DNA from: Aquificaceae bacterium
GTDB lineage: Bacteria > Aquificota > Aquificia > Aquificales > Aquificaceae
NCBI GenBank assembly: GCA_027079305.1
Contig: JALWVU010000075.1
Span: 30,729 to 94,728 of the forward strand
DNA length: 64,000 bases
Reading direction: 5' to 3'
Position numbers and translations under genes: made by a program. The notes under the pieces were generated by a model. That model was given only the letters and a program-made list of their open reading frames with translations. It searched no databases and was not told the origin of the DNA. This document shows positions 55,989 to 64,000 of the stretch, in pieces. Within the stretch, counting starts at the first letter, position 1, and each line of letters begins with the position of its first letter.

Positions 55989-55992
55989 GGGT

Positions 55993-56002
55993 TAGAATTT
56001 TA
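55993..56002. promoter_or_regulatory. Overlapping -10 boxes of truA (minus) and pfkA (plus)
   Basis: TAGAATTTTA contains TAGAAT on the plus strand, 10 nt before the pfkA ATG, and TAAAAT on the minus strand, 8 nt before the truA ATG. The start codons are only 20 bp apart. Confidence 0.45.
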
Positions 56003-56008
56003 AGGGAG

Positions 56009-56974
56009 ATGAGGATCGGGATCCTCTGCTCGGGAGGGGACTCCCCCGGTATGAACGCGGTGGTCAGATCGGTGGTGAGGTGCGCCCATTCCATGGGCCA
56101 CAGGGTGGTAGGGGTAAAGAGGGGCTATAGGGGGCTGATAGAGGGGGAGTTTGTCGGGCTCGGGCCGAGGGAGGTGGGAGGAATACTCGACAGGGGAGGG
56201 ACCATACTTCTCAGCAGCAGGGAGGAGAGGTTCAAAAGGCTCGAGTTCAGGGAGAAGGCTTACGAGAACCTGAGAAGGGAAGGTATAGAGGGCCTTATCG
56301 TCCTCGGAGGGGAGGGGACCTTCAGGGGAGCGGAGCTGATCTGTGAAGAGGCGGGACTTCCCGTTATAGGCGTTCCCTGCACCATAGACAACGACGTGGG
56401 AGGGACCGAATACTGCATCGGATACGACACAGCCCTCAGGAACGCGGTGGAGGCCATAGACAGGATAAGGGACACCGCCAGCTCCCACGAGAGGATATTC
56501 CTCGTAGAGGTCATGGGAAGGAAGAGGGGCTTCATAGCGGTGGAGGCGGGCCTCGCTACGGGAGCGGAGCTTATCCTCGTTCCGGAAGAGAGCTATCCGA
56601 GGGAGAAGATCCCCGAAGAGATAAAGAAGGCAAAGGAGATGGGCAAGCTCCACTTCATAGTTGTGGTGGCGGAGGGATACGGGAGCGCGGAGGAGCTGAG
56701 GAACTACCTTCTCTCGGAGATAGGTGAAGAGTATGGAGAGATAAGGGCCACCGTCCTCGGGCACCTCCAGAGGGGAGGGACACCCACCCACACGGACAGG
56801 ATAATGGGGATGAAGTTCGGCGAGGTGGCGGTGGAAGCCCTGCTGTCCGGAGAGAGGAGCGGTTTTGTAGCTTACAGGGAGGGAAGGTTTTACATAGAGG
56901 ACTTTGAAAAGGCCAGAGAATACAAGGAGATAGACCGGGAGGCCCTCAGGCTATCGAGGAGGCTGAACCTCTAA
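56009..56974 (+). CDS. pfkA: 6-phosphofructokinase
   Basis: The 321-residue protein has CSGGDSPGMNA (about residues 7-17), the effector/ATP loop and the catalytic TIDND (about 127-131). The metal loop reads GGEGTF, with Glu where Escherichia PfkA has Asp (GGDGS). The Gly after it is retained, so ATP rather than pyrophosphate is the likely donor (family knowledge). It phosphorylates fructose 6-phosphate; in an autotroph its glycolytic role is presumably for glycogen use. It converges on dapF with a 4-nt overlap. Confidence 0.92.
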   Translation: MRIGILCSGGDSPGMNAVVRSVVRCAHSMGHRVVGVKRGYRGLIEGEFVGLGPREVGGILDRGGTILLSSREERFKRLEFREKAYENLRREGIEGLIVLGGEGTFRGAELICEEAGLPVIGVPCTIDNDVGGTEYCIGYDTALRNAVEAIDRIRDTASSHERIFLVEVMGRKRGFIAVEAGLATGAELILVPEESYPREKIPEEIKKAKEMGKLHFIVVVAEGYGSAEELRNYLLSEIGEEYGEIRATVLGHLQRGGTPTHTDRIMGMKFGEVAVEALLSGERSGFVAYREGRFYIEDFEKAREYKEIDREALRLSRRLNL

Positions 56975-57807
56975 GAGAATATCTCGAAGCTGAGAACCCC
57001 CTCGTAGACCTTATATACGGATCCTTCTAAGAAAACGTCTTTGAGATCTTTGTCGAAGTCTATCCTCAGGATCTCCTCGCTCTTGGTAATGACCTCGACT
57101 GGCCTTTCGCTGACCGCGCCCTCGAGGTATGAAACTATAGCGGAGGCGGTCGCTCCCGTTCCGCAGGCCAAGGTCTCGGACTCGACGCCCCTTTCGTAGG
57201 TCCTGATCTTTATCCTGCCCTCTCCCAGGGACTGGACGAAGTTCACGTTGGTCCCCTTGGGCTGGAACTCCTCGTGGAACCTGATGGCCCTTCCGAGGCC
57301 CACAACGTCGAGCTTTTCCACGTCCTCCACAAGGACCACAAAGTGGGGAACGCCCGTGTTTATGAACGTCCCCTCAACCTTTTGATCCTTAACCTGAAGG
57401 GTCTTCTTCACAGGCTCGGAGGGAGGGGTGAGCTGGACCTTAACCCTCCTTCCCCCATTCAGCACCTGTGCCTTTATAACTCCCGCAAGGGTCTCGAAAC
57501 TCACCTTCTCGTCCACTATCCCCAGATCGTAGCAGAACCTGACCGCGCATCTGGAACCGTTCCCGCACATCTCCGCCTCAGAGCCGTCCGAGTTGAAGAA
57601 CTGCCATCTGAAGTCGTTCTCCGGACTCTCGGGCTCCTCTATGAGTATGAGGCCGTCCGCCCCCACACCCGTATGGGGCTGGCAGACTTTGAGGACGAAC
57701 TCCTTCAAGCAAACTCCCGCCCTCTCTATCGCCTCGTAGACCCTTCCGTCCCTGTTGTCTATGAGGATGAAGTCGTTCCCCGAGCCCTGAAGTTTTGCGA
57801 ACTCCAT
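56971..57807 (-). CDS. dapF: Diaminopimelate epimerase
   Basis: The 278-residue enzyme interconverts LL- and meso-diaminopimelate for lysine and peptidoglycan synthesis. The two catalytic cysteines lie in EMCGNGSRC (about residue 77) and LACGTGATAS (about 221). The N-terminal KLQGSGNDF is the usual start. The ATG has no ribosome site; TAGAAT lies 7 nt upstream. Confidence 0.95.
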   Translation of the reverse strand: MEFAKLQGSGNDFILIDNRDGRVYEAIERAGVCLKEFVLKVCQPHTGVGADGLILIEEPESPENDFRWQFFNSDGSEAEMCGNGSRCAVRFCYDLGIVDEKVSFETLAGVIKAQVLNGGRRVKVQLTPPSEPVKKTLQVKDQKVEGTFINTGVPHFVVLVEDVEKLDVVGLGRAIRFHEEFQPKGTNVNFVQSLGEGRIKIRTYERGVESETLACGTGATASAIVSYLEGAVSERPVEVITKSEEILRIDFDKDLKDVFLEGSVYKVYEGVLSFEIFS

Positions 57808-57814
57808 GGGAATT

Positions 57815-57824
57815 ATTCTACAAT
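57815..57824. promoter_or_regulatory. Overlapping -10 boxes of dapF (minus) and carA (plus)
   Basis: ATTCTACAAT holds TAGAAT on the minus strand, 7 nt before the dapF ATG, and TACAAT on the plus strand, 9 nt before the carA ATG. The start codons are 26 bp apart and neither has a ribosome site. Confidence 0.45.
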
Positions 57825-57833
57825 CTTTCCAGT

Positions 57834-58949
57834 ATGAAAAAGAGAGCCATCCTCGCCCTCGAGGACGGGACTTACTTCGTAGGATACTCCTTCGGGGCGG
57901 AGGGAGAAACTCAGGGGGAGCTTATCTTCAACACCTCCATGACGGGATACCAGGAGATCCTCACGGACCCCTCCTACAGGGGCCAGATAGTGGTGATGAC
58001 CTACACCCAGATAGGTAACTACGGGATAAATCCTGAGGACATCGAATCGAAGAGGGTTCAGGTAAACGGCTTCGTGGTCAAGGAGTCCTTCAGAAGATAC
58101 TCCAACTGGAGGGCTAAAAAGTCCTTAGACGAGTATCTCAAAGAGAACTGCGTTGTGGGGATAGAGGGGATAGACACGAGGGCGCTGGTCAAAAGGATAA
58201 GGGAGAAGGGGGTTGTGAGGGGGGTGATCTCTACCGTGGATCTCGATCCAAAGAGCCTCGTGGAGAAGGCGAAGAAGGTTCCCGACATCTCGGAGCTCGA
58301 CCTCGTCCAGGAGGTCTCCACGAAGGAGATATACTCCTGGAATCAGGGGGACTGGAGGCTTCTGGAGGGCTACGAGAAAAGGGAGAACGACAGGCCCCTG
58401 ATCGCGGTCCTGGACTTCGGTGTTAAGTTCAACATCCTCAGGCGCTTTACCTCCGAGGGGGCCAGGGTCGTGGTGGTGCCTCCGGAGGAGGCGGAGAGGT
58501 TCATCCTGGAAAGGGATCCGGACGCGGTATTCCTCTCCAACGGCCCCGGAGATCCGGAGAGGGTGGTAGTGGGCGTAAGGCTCGTGAGGAAGTTCATGGA
58601 GAAAAAGCCCGTATTCGGCATATGCCTGGGCTGTCAGATAATAGGGTTAGCCCTCGGAGGTAAAACTTACAAGCTCAAGTTCGGCCACCACGGGGGGAAC
58701 CACCCAGTCAAGGACCTCAGAACCGGGAAGGTGGAGATAACCGCCCAGAACCACAACTTCGCCATAGATCCCGACACCCTGCCTCCCGAGGTGGAGGTGA
58801 CGCACCTGAACCTACTGGACGAAACCGTCGAAGGTATAAGACACAAAGAGCTTCCCATCTACGCCATCCAGTATCACCCCGAGGACTCGCCGGGGCCCCA
58901 CGACTCTTACTATCTGTTTAAGGAGTTCGTGGAGCTGGCAAGACATTAG
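57834..58949 (+). CDS. carA: Carbamoyl-phosphate synthase small (glutaminase) subunit
   Basis: The 371-residue subunit supplies ammonia from glutamine for carbamoyl phosphate. The class I amidotransferase nucleophile Cys lies in GICLGCQ (about residues 262-268), and the C-terminal HPEDSPGPHD holds the catalytic His. I set the start at ATG 57834 (MKKRAILALEDG), the normal CarA start; an in-frame ATG 13 codons earlier would reach into dapF. The 3' end overlaps the LysR gene. Confidence 0.95.
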   Translation: MKKRAILALEDGTYFVGYSFGAEGETQGELIFNTSMTGYQEILTDPSYRGQIVVMTYTQIGNYGINPEDIESKRVQVNGFVVKESFRRYSNWRAKKSLDEYLKENCVVGIEGIDTRALVKRIREKGVVRGVISTVDLDPKSLVEKAKKVPDISELDLVQEVSTKEIYSWNQGDWRLLEGYEKRENDRPLIAVLDFGVKFNILRRFTSEGARVVVVPPEEAERFILERDPDAVFLSNGPGDPERVVVGVRLVRKFMEKKPVFGICLGCQIIGLALGGKTYKLKFGHHGGNHPVKDLRTGKVEITAQNHNFAIDPDTLPPEVEVTHLNLLDETVEGIRHKELPIYAIQYHPEDSPGPHDSYYLFKEFVELARH

Positions 58950-59845
58950 GCGATCTCACACCTGCCGTAGTCTGTAAGCTCACCGGTTATAAGATATTTT
59001 TTAGGAACCGAGGTTTTAACTGTATCTACCACCACCCTGATCGCACCCTCTACAAGCCTGTTTCTTTCCCTTACGCTTATTCCAACGATTCGGTAGCAGT
59101 TCATACCTTTGATCCTTTTGATTGAGATCCCAACGCTATCCATCAAACTCATCTCCGGAAGTATGCAGGCACCCAGACCACTGCTTACGAGGGAGACCGC
59201 TGCCTCTTCAGATCTTACCTTTGCAACCAGGTTTAGATTAAGATCCATCTTCCTGACCAAACTTTCAAAATCCTCGTGATATTCACAACTCTCTCTATCT
59301 ATGAACGGTATATTTTCAAGATCTTTCAGCTCCACTTCCTTTTCGAGTGCAAGCGGTAAAGAGATGGGAACCGCAAGAACCATGTCCTCTTTCCATAGAG
59401 GCAGGAAAGTCTCTCCCTTTTCTACATAAATGTCCGACACTACTCTAAGATCCGCTTTATCTCTGAAATCTACTATTCTAAGCACAGTATCTTTAAAAGC
59501 CTTCCTGAGCTCTTCAACTATCCTGTATATGAGATCTGATCTTAAAGTCGGCATAAAACCTATTGATAGTTCTTTGTCATGGCCTCCAGAGGTGAAAAGA
59601 GAAAGAGTTTTTTCATAATTGCTTATAAGTTCTTTTACATGCTCGTAAAATCTTCGGGCATTCTCTGTCGGTTTAGCTCCCCTCTTATCCCTTTCAAAGA
59701 GTTTAACACCGAGTATAGTTTCAAGTTCCTGTATAACCGATGAGAGATAAGGCTGTGACACGTAACACCTCTGAGCTGCCTTGGTTATACTGCCCTCTTC
59801 GTAAACCGCTACAAAATACTTCAGCTTCTGTATGTCCACGCTCAT
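58946..59845 (-). CDS. LysR-family transcriptional regulator
   Basis: The 299-residue protein has the N-terminal LysR helix-turn-helix (about 1-60; FVAVYEEGSITKAAQRCYVSQ) and a periplasmic-binding-type effector domain. The sequence is close to CysB/CbbR-type regulators by layout, with no clear ligand. It is divergent from a periplasmic sulfurtransferase and porin pair 71 bp away. A T-N11-A dyad in the gap implies it controls itself and those genes. This stretch is visibly less GC-rich than neighbours. Confidence 0.9.
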   Translation of the reverse strand: MSVDIQKLKYFVAVYEEGSITKAAQRCYVSQPYLSSVIQELETILGVKLFERDKRGAKPTENARRFYEHVKELISNYEKTLSLFTSGGHDKELSIGFMPTLRSDLIYRIVEELRKAFKDTVLRIVDFRDKADLRVVSDIYVEKGETFLPLWKEDMVLAVPISLPLALEKEVELKDLENIPFIDRESCEYHEDFESLVRKMDLNLNLVAKVRSEEAAVSLVSSGLGACILPEMSLMDSVGISIKRIKGMNCYRIVGISVRERNRLVEGAIRVVVDTVKTSVPKKYLITGELTDYGRCEIA

Positions 59846-59855
59846 AGCTCTAACA

Positions 59856-59868
59856 TATGACAGTCATA
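59856..59868. promoter_or_regulatory. LysR-type T-N11-A site
   Basis: TATGACAGTCATA is a perfect 6-1-6 palindrome that fits the T-N11-A consensus of LysR proteins. It lies 10 nt upstream of the lysR-like ATG in the 71-bp gap to the divergent sulfurtransferase gene. Confidence 0.65.
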
Positions 59869-59916
59869 GGGAAAAAGTATTTCACAGCTTCCAGGGAGGC
59901 AACTATCATTTAGCCC

Positions 59917-60855
59917 ATGCTTTCGATCGTTGCTCTATCACTCTTAACAGTTCTGTCCTTAGTCTGGAGCTTTCCGAGCATACCAAAGGATTACAAGGTA
60001 GGCCTCATATCCACAGACGATCTATGGGAGAAAATTCAGAACAGGGAAAAGGTGATAGTAATAGATGCACGTAGAGAAGGATACAAGGAGGAGCACATAC
60101 CCACCGCTATAAATGTGGATTACTTGAAGCTGACTCATGAAGCGGATGGTGTTCCAGCCATTATCCTGCCTAACAATAGACTCGGTGAGGCTTTATCCGA
60201 GCTTGGTATCAGGAAAAATATTCCTGTCGTAGTCTACGGTAGCGGTTCAAGTCTGAGGGACTGGACAGATGCTACAAGGGTAATACTCCAGCTCGTGTGG
60301 GCCGGTGTTAGGGAAGTGTATCTCCTGAACGGAGGTATAGCCAAGTGGGTTGATGAAGGAAAGCCCGTTGAGAAAGGTGAGGTCAGGCTAAAACCGAGTA
60401 ATTTCGTAGTTGATTACAACCCTCCTCTCACCCTCGCATCCACGGGTATGGTCCTATACGCCCTCAAGCATCCGGAAGAAATCCAGCTCGTGGATGCGAG
60501 GCCGGAAGATAGGTTTACGGGAGAGCTCGATGATCCCAGAATGCCCAGGGACGGACATATAAAGGGAGCCAAGTGGTTAGACACAGGAGAACTCGTGTGG
60601 CAGGAGGGAGCTTATTACACACTCCTCGGGAAGGAAGATATTCTTTCTCTCTTCGAGGAAAAGGGGATAGACGTAAACAAGCCCGTAATAGCCTACTGCG
60701 GTTCCGGTCATGTCTCCAGCGGTATATGGTTCGTTATGAAGGCGATATTGGGCAAAAAGTTCGTCTGGGTTTACGAAGGGGGAATGCTCGAAGCCTCGAG
60801 GATAAAAGAGATACCGATAGTTAAAGGATTTGAAGAAAAATCACGGAGGTGGTAA
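59917..60855 (+). CDS. Exported tandem-rhodanese sulfurtransferase
   Basis: The 312-residue protein has an N-terminal hydrophobic export signal (about residues 2-18) and two rhodanese domains. The first (about 30-150) lacks the active Cys (VVYGSGSS), and the second (about 165-300) has the loop AYCGSGHVSSG with Cys near 263. This is the usual layout of thiosulfate or 3-mercaptopyruvate sulfurtransferases. A periplasmic location fits thiosulfate or polysulfide handling in a sulfur oxidiser. The ribosome-like GGGAGG is 17 nt from the ATG, rather far. Porin gene follows with a short overlap. Confidence 0.88.
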   Translation: MLSIVALSLLTVLSLVWSFPSIPKDYKVGLISTDDLWEKIQNREKVIVIDARREGYKEEHIPTAINVDYLKLTHEADGVPAIILPNNRLGEALSELGIRKNIPVVVYGSGSSLRDWTDATRVILQLVWAGVREVYLLNGGIAKWVDEGKPVEKGEVRLKPSNFVVDYNPPLTLASTGMVLYALKHPEEIQLVDARPEDRFTGELDDPRMPRDGHIKGAKWLDTGELVWQEGAYYTLLGKEDILSLFEEKGIDVNKPVIAYCGSGHVSSGIWFVMKAILGKKFVWVYEGGMLEASRIKEIPIVKGFEEKSRRW

Positions 60856-60857
60856 AC

Positions 60858-61958
60858 ATGAGAGTGAGAGTCTTTACAGCTGCCATTGGCACTTTGATTA
60901 TCGCCAGTGGAGCCTCTCATGCTGTAAAGATTGAAACGAAAAGCGGTTCTACAATTGACATTAAGTTCAAGTCCAAGATAAGGGCGGAGTTCTTAGGTAA
61001 GAGAAATAATTCCGACAGCGCGGATCTGCGTTTCAGAGTCTTGCACGGAAGAATCATGGGAAAAGCCAAGATTAATCCTAAAATCAAGTTTATATGGCAA
61101 GGTGATTTTGATTCAGGAGATGAAAGGTTTTACATTCTGGACATGTTCATGATGTTCGACCTGGCAAGGGAGTTTAAGTTCAATGTAGGTGCTCACAAGG
61201 TGCCTTTCCAAAGGAACTCGGGACTTAGATCCGGATGGTCTTTCCTTACACCCACCGGTGTAAATTACGGGCATCAGGTGAAGGCATTCACCAATCCTAT
61301 AAATAGAGGAGATAAGCTCCAGAGAAGCGGTGCTTACTCGACAGGTGCTACCGTGTGGGGGCTTCTGGCGGGAGGACTGCTCAAATACTATGCGGGTATT
61401 TACGATAAAACTGACAAAAAGTCTTCGAACGATGTAGGATCAGCCTACGCCATCCGTGTGCAACTTACACCTACATTCCTGGGATACAAACCGGAGAAGA
61501 AGTATGTTCTTAAAGAAACTTATCTTGGCAAGTTTGATGTGCTCACTCTGGGAGCTGCGTATGTTACTCAAAAGGTAAGCGGAAATACAGTAAATTCCTA
61601 TGGAATAGACCTAATGTGGGAACAGCAAATAGGGGTTATAACACCCAACATTCAGGTGGGGTTTGTAGACCATAAAAACCTTGGAGGGACAAAAGACAAG
61701 GATGTGAAAGGTTATCTTATCCAGGGCCAGATATTATACAATGGATCGGTTTTACTGGGTAAACCTGCGGTGGCTTTAAAGTGGTCCAAATCTGATGATA
61801 GAACACCCAACGATAAAGATACTACCACTATAGGCGGTGCGCTCAATATATACATAAAGGGAACAGGAAACAGAATAGCTCTCAGCGTAGACAGGGTAAA
61901 CAGGAAATCCGCGAAAGATTATACGGACTATGTGATTGAATTCTGGTTCAGCTGGTAG
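60858..61958 (+). CDS. Outer-membrane porin, phosphate-selective O/P-like
   Basis: The 366-residue protein has a signal peptide (about 1-24, ASGASHA cleavage region). A beta-barrel pattern of alternating strands ends in a terminal aromatic (FWFSW), typical of outer-membrane porins. Segments such as FNVGAHKVPFQRNSGLRSGWSF and GTLNIYI-like strands resemble the OprO/OprP family. The ATG at 60858 has GGAGGTGG just before it. Co-transcribed with the periplasmic sulfurtransferase, it may admit the sulfur substrate. The C-terminus overlaps hisG tail to tail. Confidence 0.83.
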   Translation: MRVRVFTAAIGTLIIASGASHAVKIETKSGSTIDIKFKSKIRAEFLGKRNNSDSADLRFRVLHGRIMGKAKINPKIKFIWQGDFDSGDERFYILDMFMMFDLAREFKFNVGAHKVPFQRNSGLRSGWSFLTPTGVNYGHQVKAFTNPINRGDKLQRSGAYSTGATVWGLLAGGLLKYYAGIYDKTDKKSSNDVGSAYAIRVQLTPTFLGYKPEKKYVLKETYLGKFDVLTLGAAYVTQKVSGNTVNSYGIDLMWEQQIGVITPNIQVGFVDHKNLGGTKDKDVKGYLIQGQILYNGSVLLGKPAVALKWSKSDDRTPNDKDTTTIGGALNIYIKGTGNRIALSVDRVNRKSAKDYTDYVIEFWFSW

Positions 61959-62562
61959 AACTCAGCTCTTCCAAAATAGGCAGTATATCCTCCCTCTTGT
62001 TCCTGAAGGAGGCCCTGTTCCCTATCAGCCAGGCGGTGGACCTCTCGATCACCTCGAGTTCTATGAGGCCGTTCTCCCTGAGCGTCCTTCCCGTCTGGAC
62101 CAGGTCGAGGATGAAGTCCGAGAGCCCAAGAAGGGGGGAGAGCTCTACGGATCCGCTCAGGTTGAGTATCTCAGCCTTTACACCTTTCTTTGAAAAGAAG
62201 TCTTTAGCTATGTTCACGTATTTGGTCGCCACCCTTATGTGGGAGCACCTCTCATACCTCTCTCTGCTCTCGGGTCTGCCCGCCACCGAGATCCTGCACT
62301 CACCTATGCCGAGATCCAAAAACCTGTAAACGTCGGGCCGTCTCTCCAGGTAAACGTCGTATCCGCATATACCCAGGTCCGCGGCCCCGTTCTCCACGTA
62401 GACGGGAACGTCGAAGGGTTTCACCAGAAGGAGTCTGAGATTTCCTATCTCGATAGTTAGCTTTCTACCCTCCTCTATCCTCTCCCCTATCAGGCCTCTG
62501 GAAAGGAGAAGCTCTACGCTCTCCTCGAATAGCCTCCCTTTTGGAAGGGCTATGTTTATCAT
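61948..62562 (-). CDS. hisG: ATP phosphoribosyltransferase, short form
   Basis: The 204-residue catalytic domain has IALPKGRLFEESVELL at the start and the PRPP region DLVQTGRTLRENGL (about 156-169). It lacks the C-terminal regulatory ACT domain of long HisG, so it needs the separate subunit HisZ (established). It catalyses the first step of histidine synthesis. It overlaps the carboxylase gene upstream by 4 nt. Confidence 0.95.
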   Translation of the reverse strand: MINIALPKGRLFEESVELLLSRGLIGERIEEGRKLTIEIGNLRLLLVKPFDVPVYVENGAADLGICGYDVYLERRPDVYRFLDLGIGECRISVAGRPESRERYERCSHIRVATKYVNIAKDFFSKKGVKAEILNLSGSVELSPLLGLSDFILDLVQTGRTLRENGLIELEVIERSTAWLIGNRASFRNKREDILPILEELSSTS

Positions 62563-64000
62563 CTCTTCTTGGGCTTGATCCTGATGAGGACCTCGTCGGG
62601 GTTCACGTTCTCTCCCACCTGAACCAGGATCTCCTCGACCACTCCGTCCACAGGACTGTGGATCTCGTTCTCCATCTTCATGGCCTCTACAACGAGTAGA
62701 ACGTCCCCCTCCTTCACCTCCTGGCCCACGTTCACCTTAATGTTTACCACCTTCCCGGATATGGGGGAGGTTATGTCGCCCACGTCCCTCGGTTTCGGTC
62801 TTTTGGGAGTTACAGGAGCTCCTTCGGAGAGCTCATATCCGGAACCAGTTACCTCCACCTCTCTTATAGGCTGGAGCATGACCTCCTCGAGCCTGCCGTC
62901 GAGCCTGATGAAGAAGGTCTTGCCTCCCGCTGTTTCCTCTCCCCTTCCCGCTATTTGGACGTGATACTGCTCCCCGTGAACGGTAATGTTGAACTCCACG
63001 GGCGCCTTCTCCGGACAGGCCCCCGCCTCCAGCTCCTCCATGGGAACGGGAGGGGCCTCACCCTTCTCCACCTTATCCCTCCACTCGAAGAACTCCCTGG
63101 CAACCACGGGAAAGAGAACGTAGGAGAGGACGTCCTCCTCCGAGCGCGCCCCGGCCTCTTTTGCCTCCTCCCTCGCCTTCTCCAGCTCAGGCTCTAAGAG
63201 ATCTGCCGGTCTTGTATCGTATATGGGCTCTTCGTCCCCGAGGATCTTCCTCAGGATCTCCTCCTTTATGGGGGCCGGGGGCCTTCCGTATAGGCCCTTC
63301 ACGTAGTCCTTGGTTTCCTTGGTGACCACCTTATACCTCTCACCGTGGAGGACGTTCATGAAGGCCTGGGTTCCAACTATCTGGGAGGTGGGCGTCACGA
63401 GGGGAGGGTATCCCAGATCCTCCCTAACTCTGGTGACCTCCTCGAGAACCTCCTCCAGCTTCTCCTCCAGGTTCTGCTCTCTGAGCTGGTTTATGAAGTT
63501 GGTGATCATTCCCCCCGGTATCTGGTGGATGAGGACCCCCACGTCCGGGTAAGGGGGAAGGACATCGAACTTTTTATATTTGTTCCTCACCTCCCTGAAC
63601 ATGTCCCCCGCCTTCTTGTATAGCTCCGCGTCCACGTTTACCTCGTATCCGAACTCCCTGAGGACGTATATCATCGTCTCCCCGGGAGGGTGTGAGGTCT
63701 GGCAGGAGAGAGAGTAGAAGGCTGTGTCTATCATGTCCGCCCCCGCCTCTATGCCCTTGAGCTGGGCCATCTCCGCCAGGTCCGCGGTCGTCTGGGTGTG
63801 GAGGTGGACGGGGTAATCGGGAAACTCGGACTTGAGGGCGGAGACCAGATCGTAGGCTACCTTAGGAGACAGGAGCCCCGCCTGATCCTTTATGGAGATT
63901 ATGTCTATCCCCATGTCCACCAGCTCGCCCGCTACTTTTACGTAATACTCGACCGTGTGGACGGGGCTTATGGTGTAGGAGAGGACACCCTTCACGATGG
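62559..64000 (-). CDS. cfiA: Biotinyl carboxyltransferase subunit, likely 2-oxoglutarate carboxylase large subunit (partial, 5' outside)
   Basis: The frame stays open to the window edge, so the N-terminus is missing; about 480 residues are visible. The HMGL-like carboxyltransferase part has YTISPVHTVEYYVK and KDQAGLLSP with metal-binding residues and HLHTQTTA. A C-terminal biotinyl domain carries VEAMKMENEI. The same fold is used by oxaloacetate decarboxylase alpha and pyruvate carboxylase B; in Aquificales the paired enzyme carboxylates 2-oxoglutarate to oxalosuccinate for the reductive TCA cycle, which I favour. The other subunit (cfiB) is not in view. Confidence 0.85.
   Translation of the reverse strand, partial: IVKGVLSYTISPVHTVEYYVKVAGELVDMGIDIISIKDQAGLLSPKVAYDLVSALKSEFPDYPVHLHTQTTADLAEMAQLKGIEAGADMIDTAFYSLSCQTSHPPGETMIYVLREFGYEVNVDAELYKKAGDMFREVRNKYKKFDVLPPYPDVGVLIHQIPGGMITNFINQLREQNLEEKLEEVLEEVTRVREDLGYPPLVTPTSQIVGTQAFMNVLHGERYKVVTKETKDYVKGLYGRPPAPIKEEILRKILGDEEPIYDTRPADLLEPELEKAREEAKEAGARSEEDVLSYVLFPVVAREFFEWRDKVEKGEAPPVPMEELEAGACPEKAPVEFNITVHGEQYHVQIAGRGEETAGGKTFFIRLDGRLEEVMLQPIREVEVTGSGYELSEGAPVTPKRPKPRDVGDITSPISGKVVNIKVNVGQEVKEGDVLLVVEAMKMENEIHSPVDGVVEEILVQVGENVNPDEVLIRIKPKKR

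Noticed and set aside
57808..57814. AATTCCC just before dapF
   Set aside because: It matches part of the promoter element by chance: it sits between -10 and start codon, not before a -35.

Overview
The window looks like a compact chromosome segment of a thermophilic, chemolithoautotrophic sulfur oxidiser of the Aquificales (Aquifex/Hydrogenobacter/Thermocrinis/Hydrogenivirga type). The reasons are a complete lipoate-dependent sHdr sulfur-oxidation cluster, a biotinyl carboxyltransferase subunit at the right edge that resembles the 2-oxoglutarate carboxylase of the reductive TCA cycle, a fused ATP sulfurylase/APS kinase of the Aquifex kind, a short-form HisG, an archaemetzincin, heavy AGG/AGA/ATA codon use and almost no intergenic DNA. 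The genus cannot be fixed from this sequence. No tRNA, rRNA, insertion sequence or CRISPR array was seen, and no gene-free stretch longer than about 150 bp exists.

Left part (1-10515, minus strand): one long operon, read from cysQ leftward. It holds a PAP phosphatase, PAPS synthetase (sat-cysC), a Wzx-type flippase, a PAPS-dependent sulfotransferase, two methyltransferases, a glycosyltransferase, an asparagine synthase-like amidotransferase and an EpsG-like polymerase cut by the window edge. Together these encode a plausible sulfated surface polysaccharide pathway with its own sulfate-donor supply. From about 7.5 kb leftward the DNA is strikingly AT-rich. 10625-15717 (minus): a tightly overlapping operon with comEC, comM and three MNT-HEPN (MntA/HepT-like) pairs behind a small secreted PepSY-like protein; one pair is frameshifted. 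15824-17745: Wzz-like chain-length protein overlapping a radical SAM/HhH protein.

17832-22385 (plus): small orphan, pheA, purL, lspA, archaemetzincin. 22359-28298 (minus): MFS transporter; a small-GTPase/PATAN/roadblock/coiled-coil module; ilvN and ilvB. 28404-31487 (plus): atpA, a DUF72 protein, panD, a single-domain rhodanese. 31484-36071 (minus): degenerate EAL-HDOD protein, glyA, an orphan and a radical SAM protein probably linked to lipoate assembly.

36123-44257 (minus) is the sHdr block: tusA, two dsrE-like genes, hdrC1-hdrB1-hdrA-hyp-hdrC2-hdrB2, a third dsrE-like gene and lbpA. A divergent gene (44407-44970) encodes a DeoR-type HTH fused to a cysteine-rich NosL-like domain, and the promoters here carry palindromes or repeats that look like operators. 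44984-54997: flgF, a 5'-3' exonuclease, an SLC13/TrkA-C transporter, hflX-hfq-thiS, lon, a secreted orphan, leuB. 55127-58949: a 50-residue charged protein, truA, pfkA, dapF, carA. 58946-61958 is a less GC-rich island with a LysR regulator divergent from a periplasmic tandem rhodanese and a porin. hisG and the carboxylase subunit close the window.

Two promoter patterns recur. First, AAATTCCC directly abutting a TTG-type -35 box precedes three minus-strand operons. Second, many SD-less genes have a -10-like TAnnnT hexamer only 6-10 nt before the start codon, often shared by divergent pairs, suggesting widespread leaderless transcripts.
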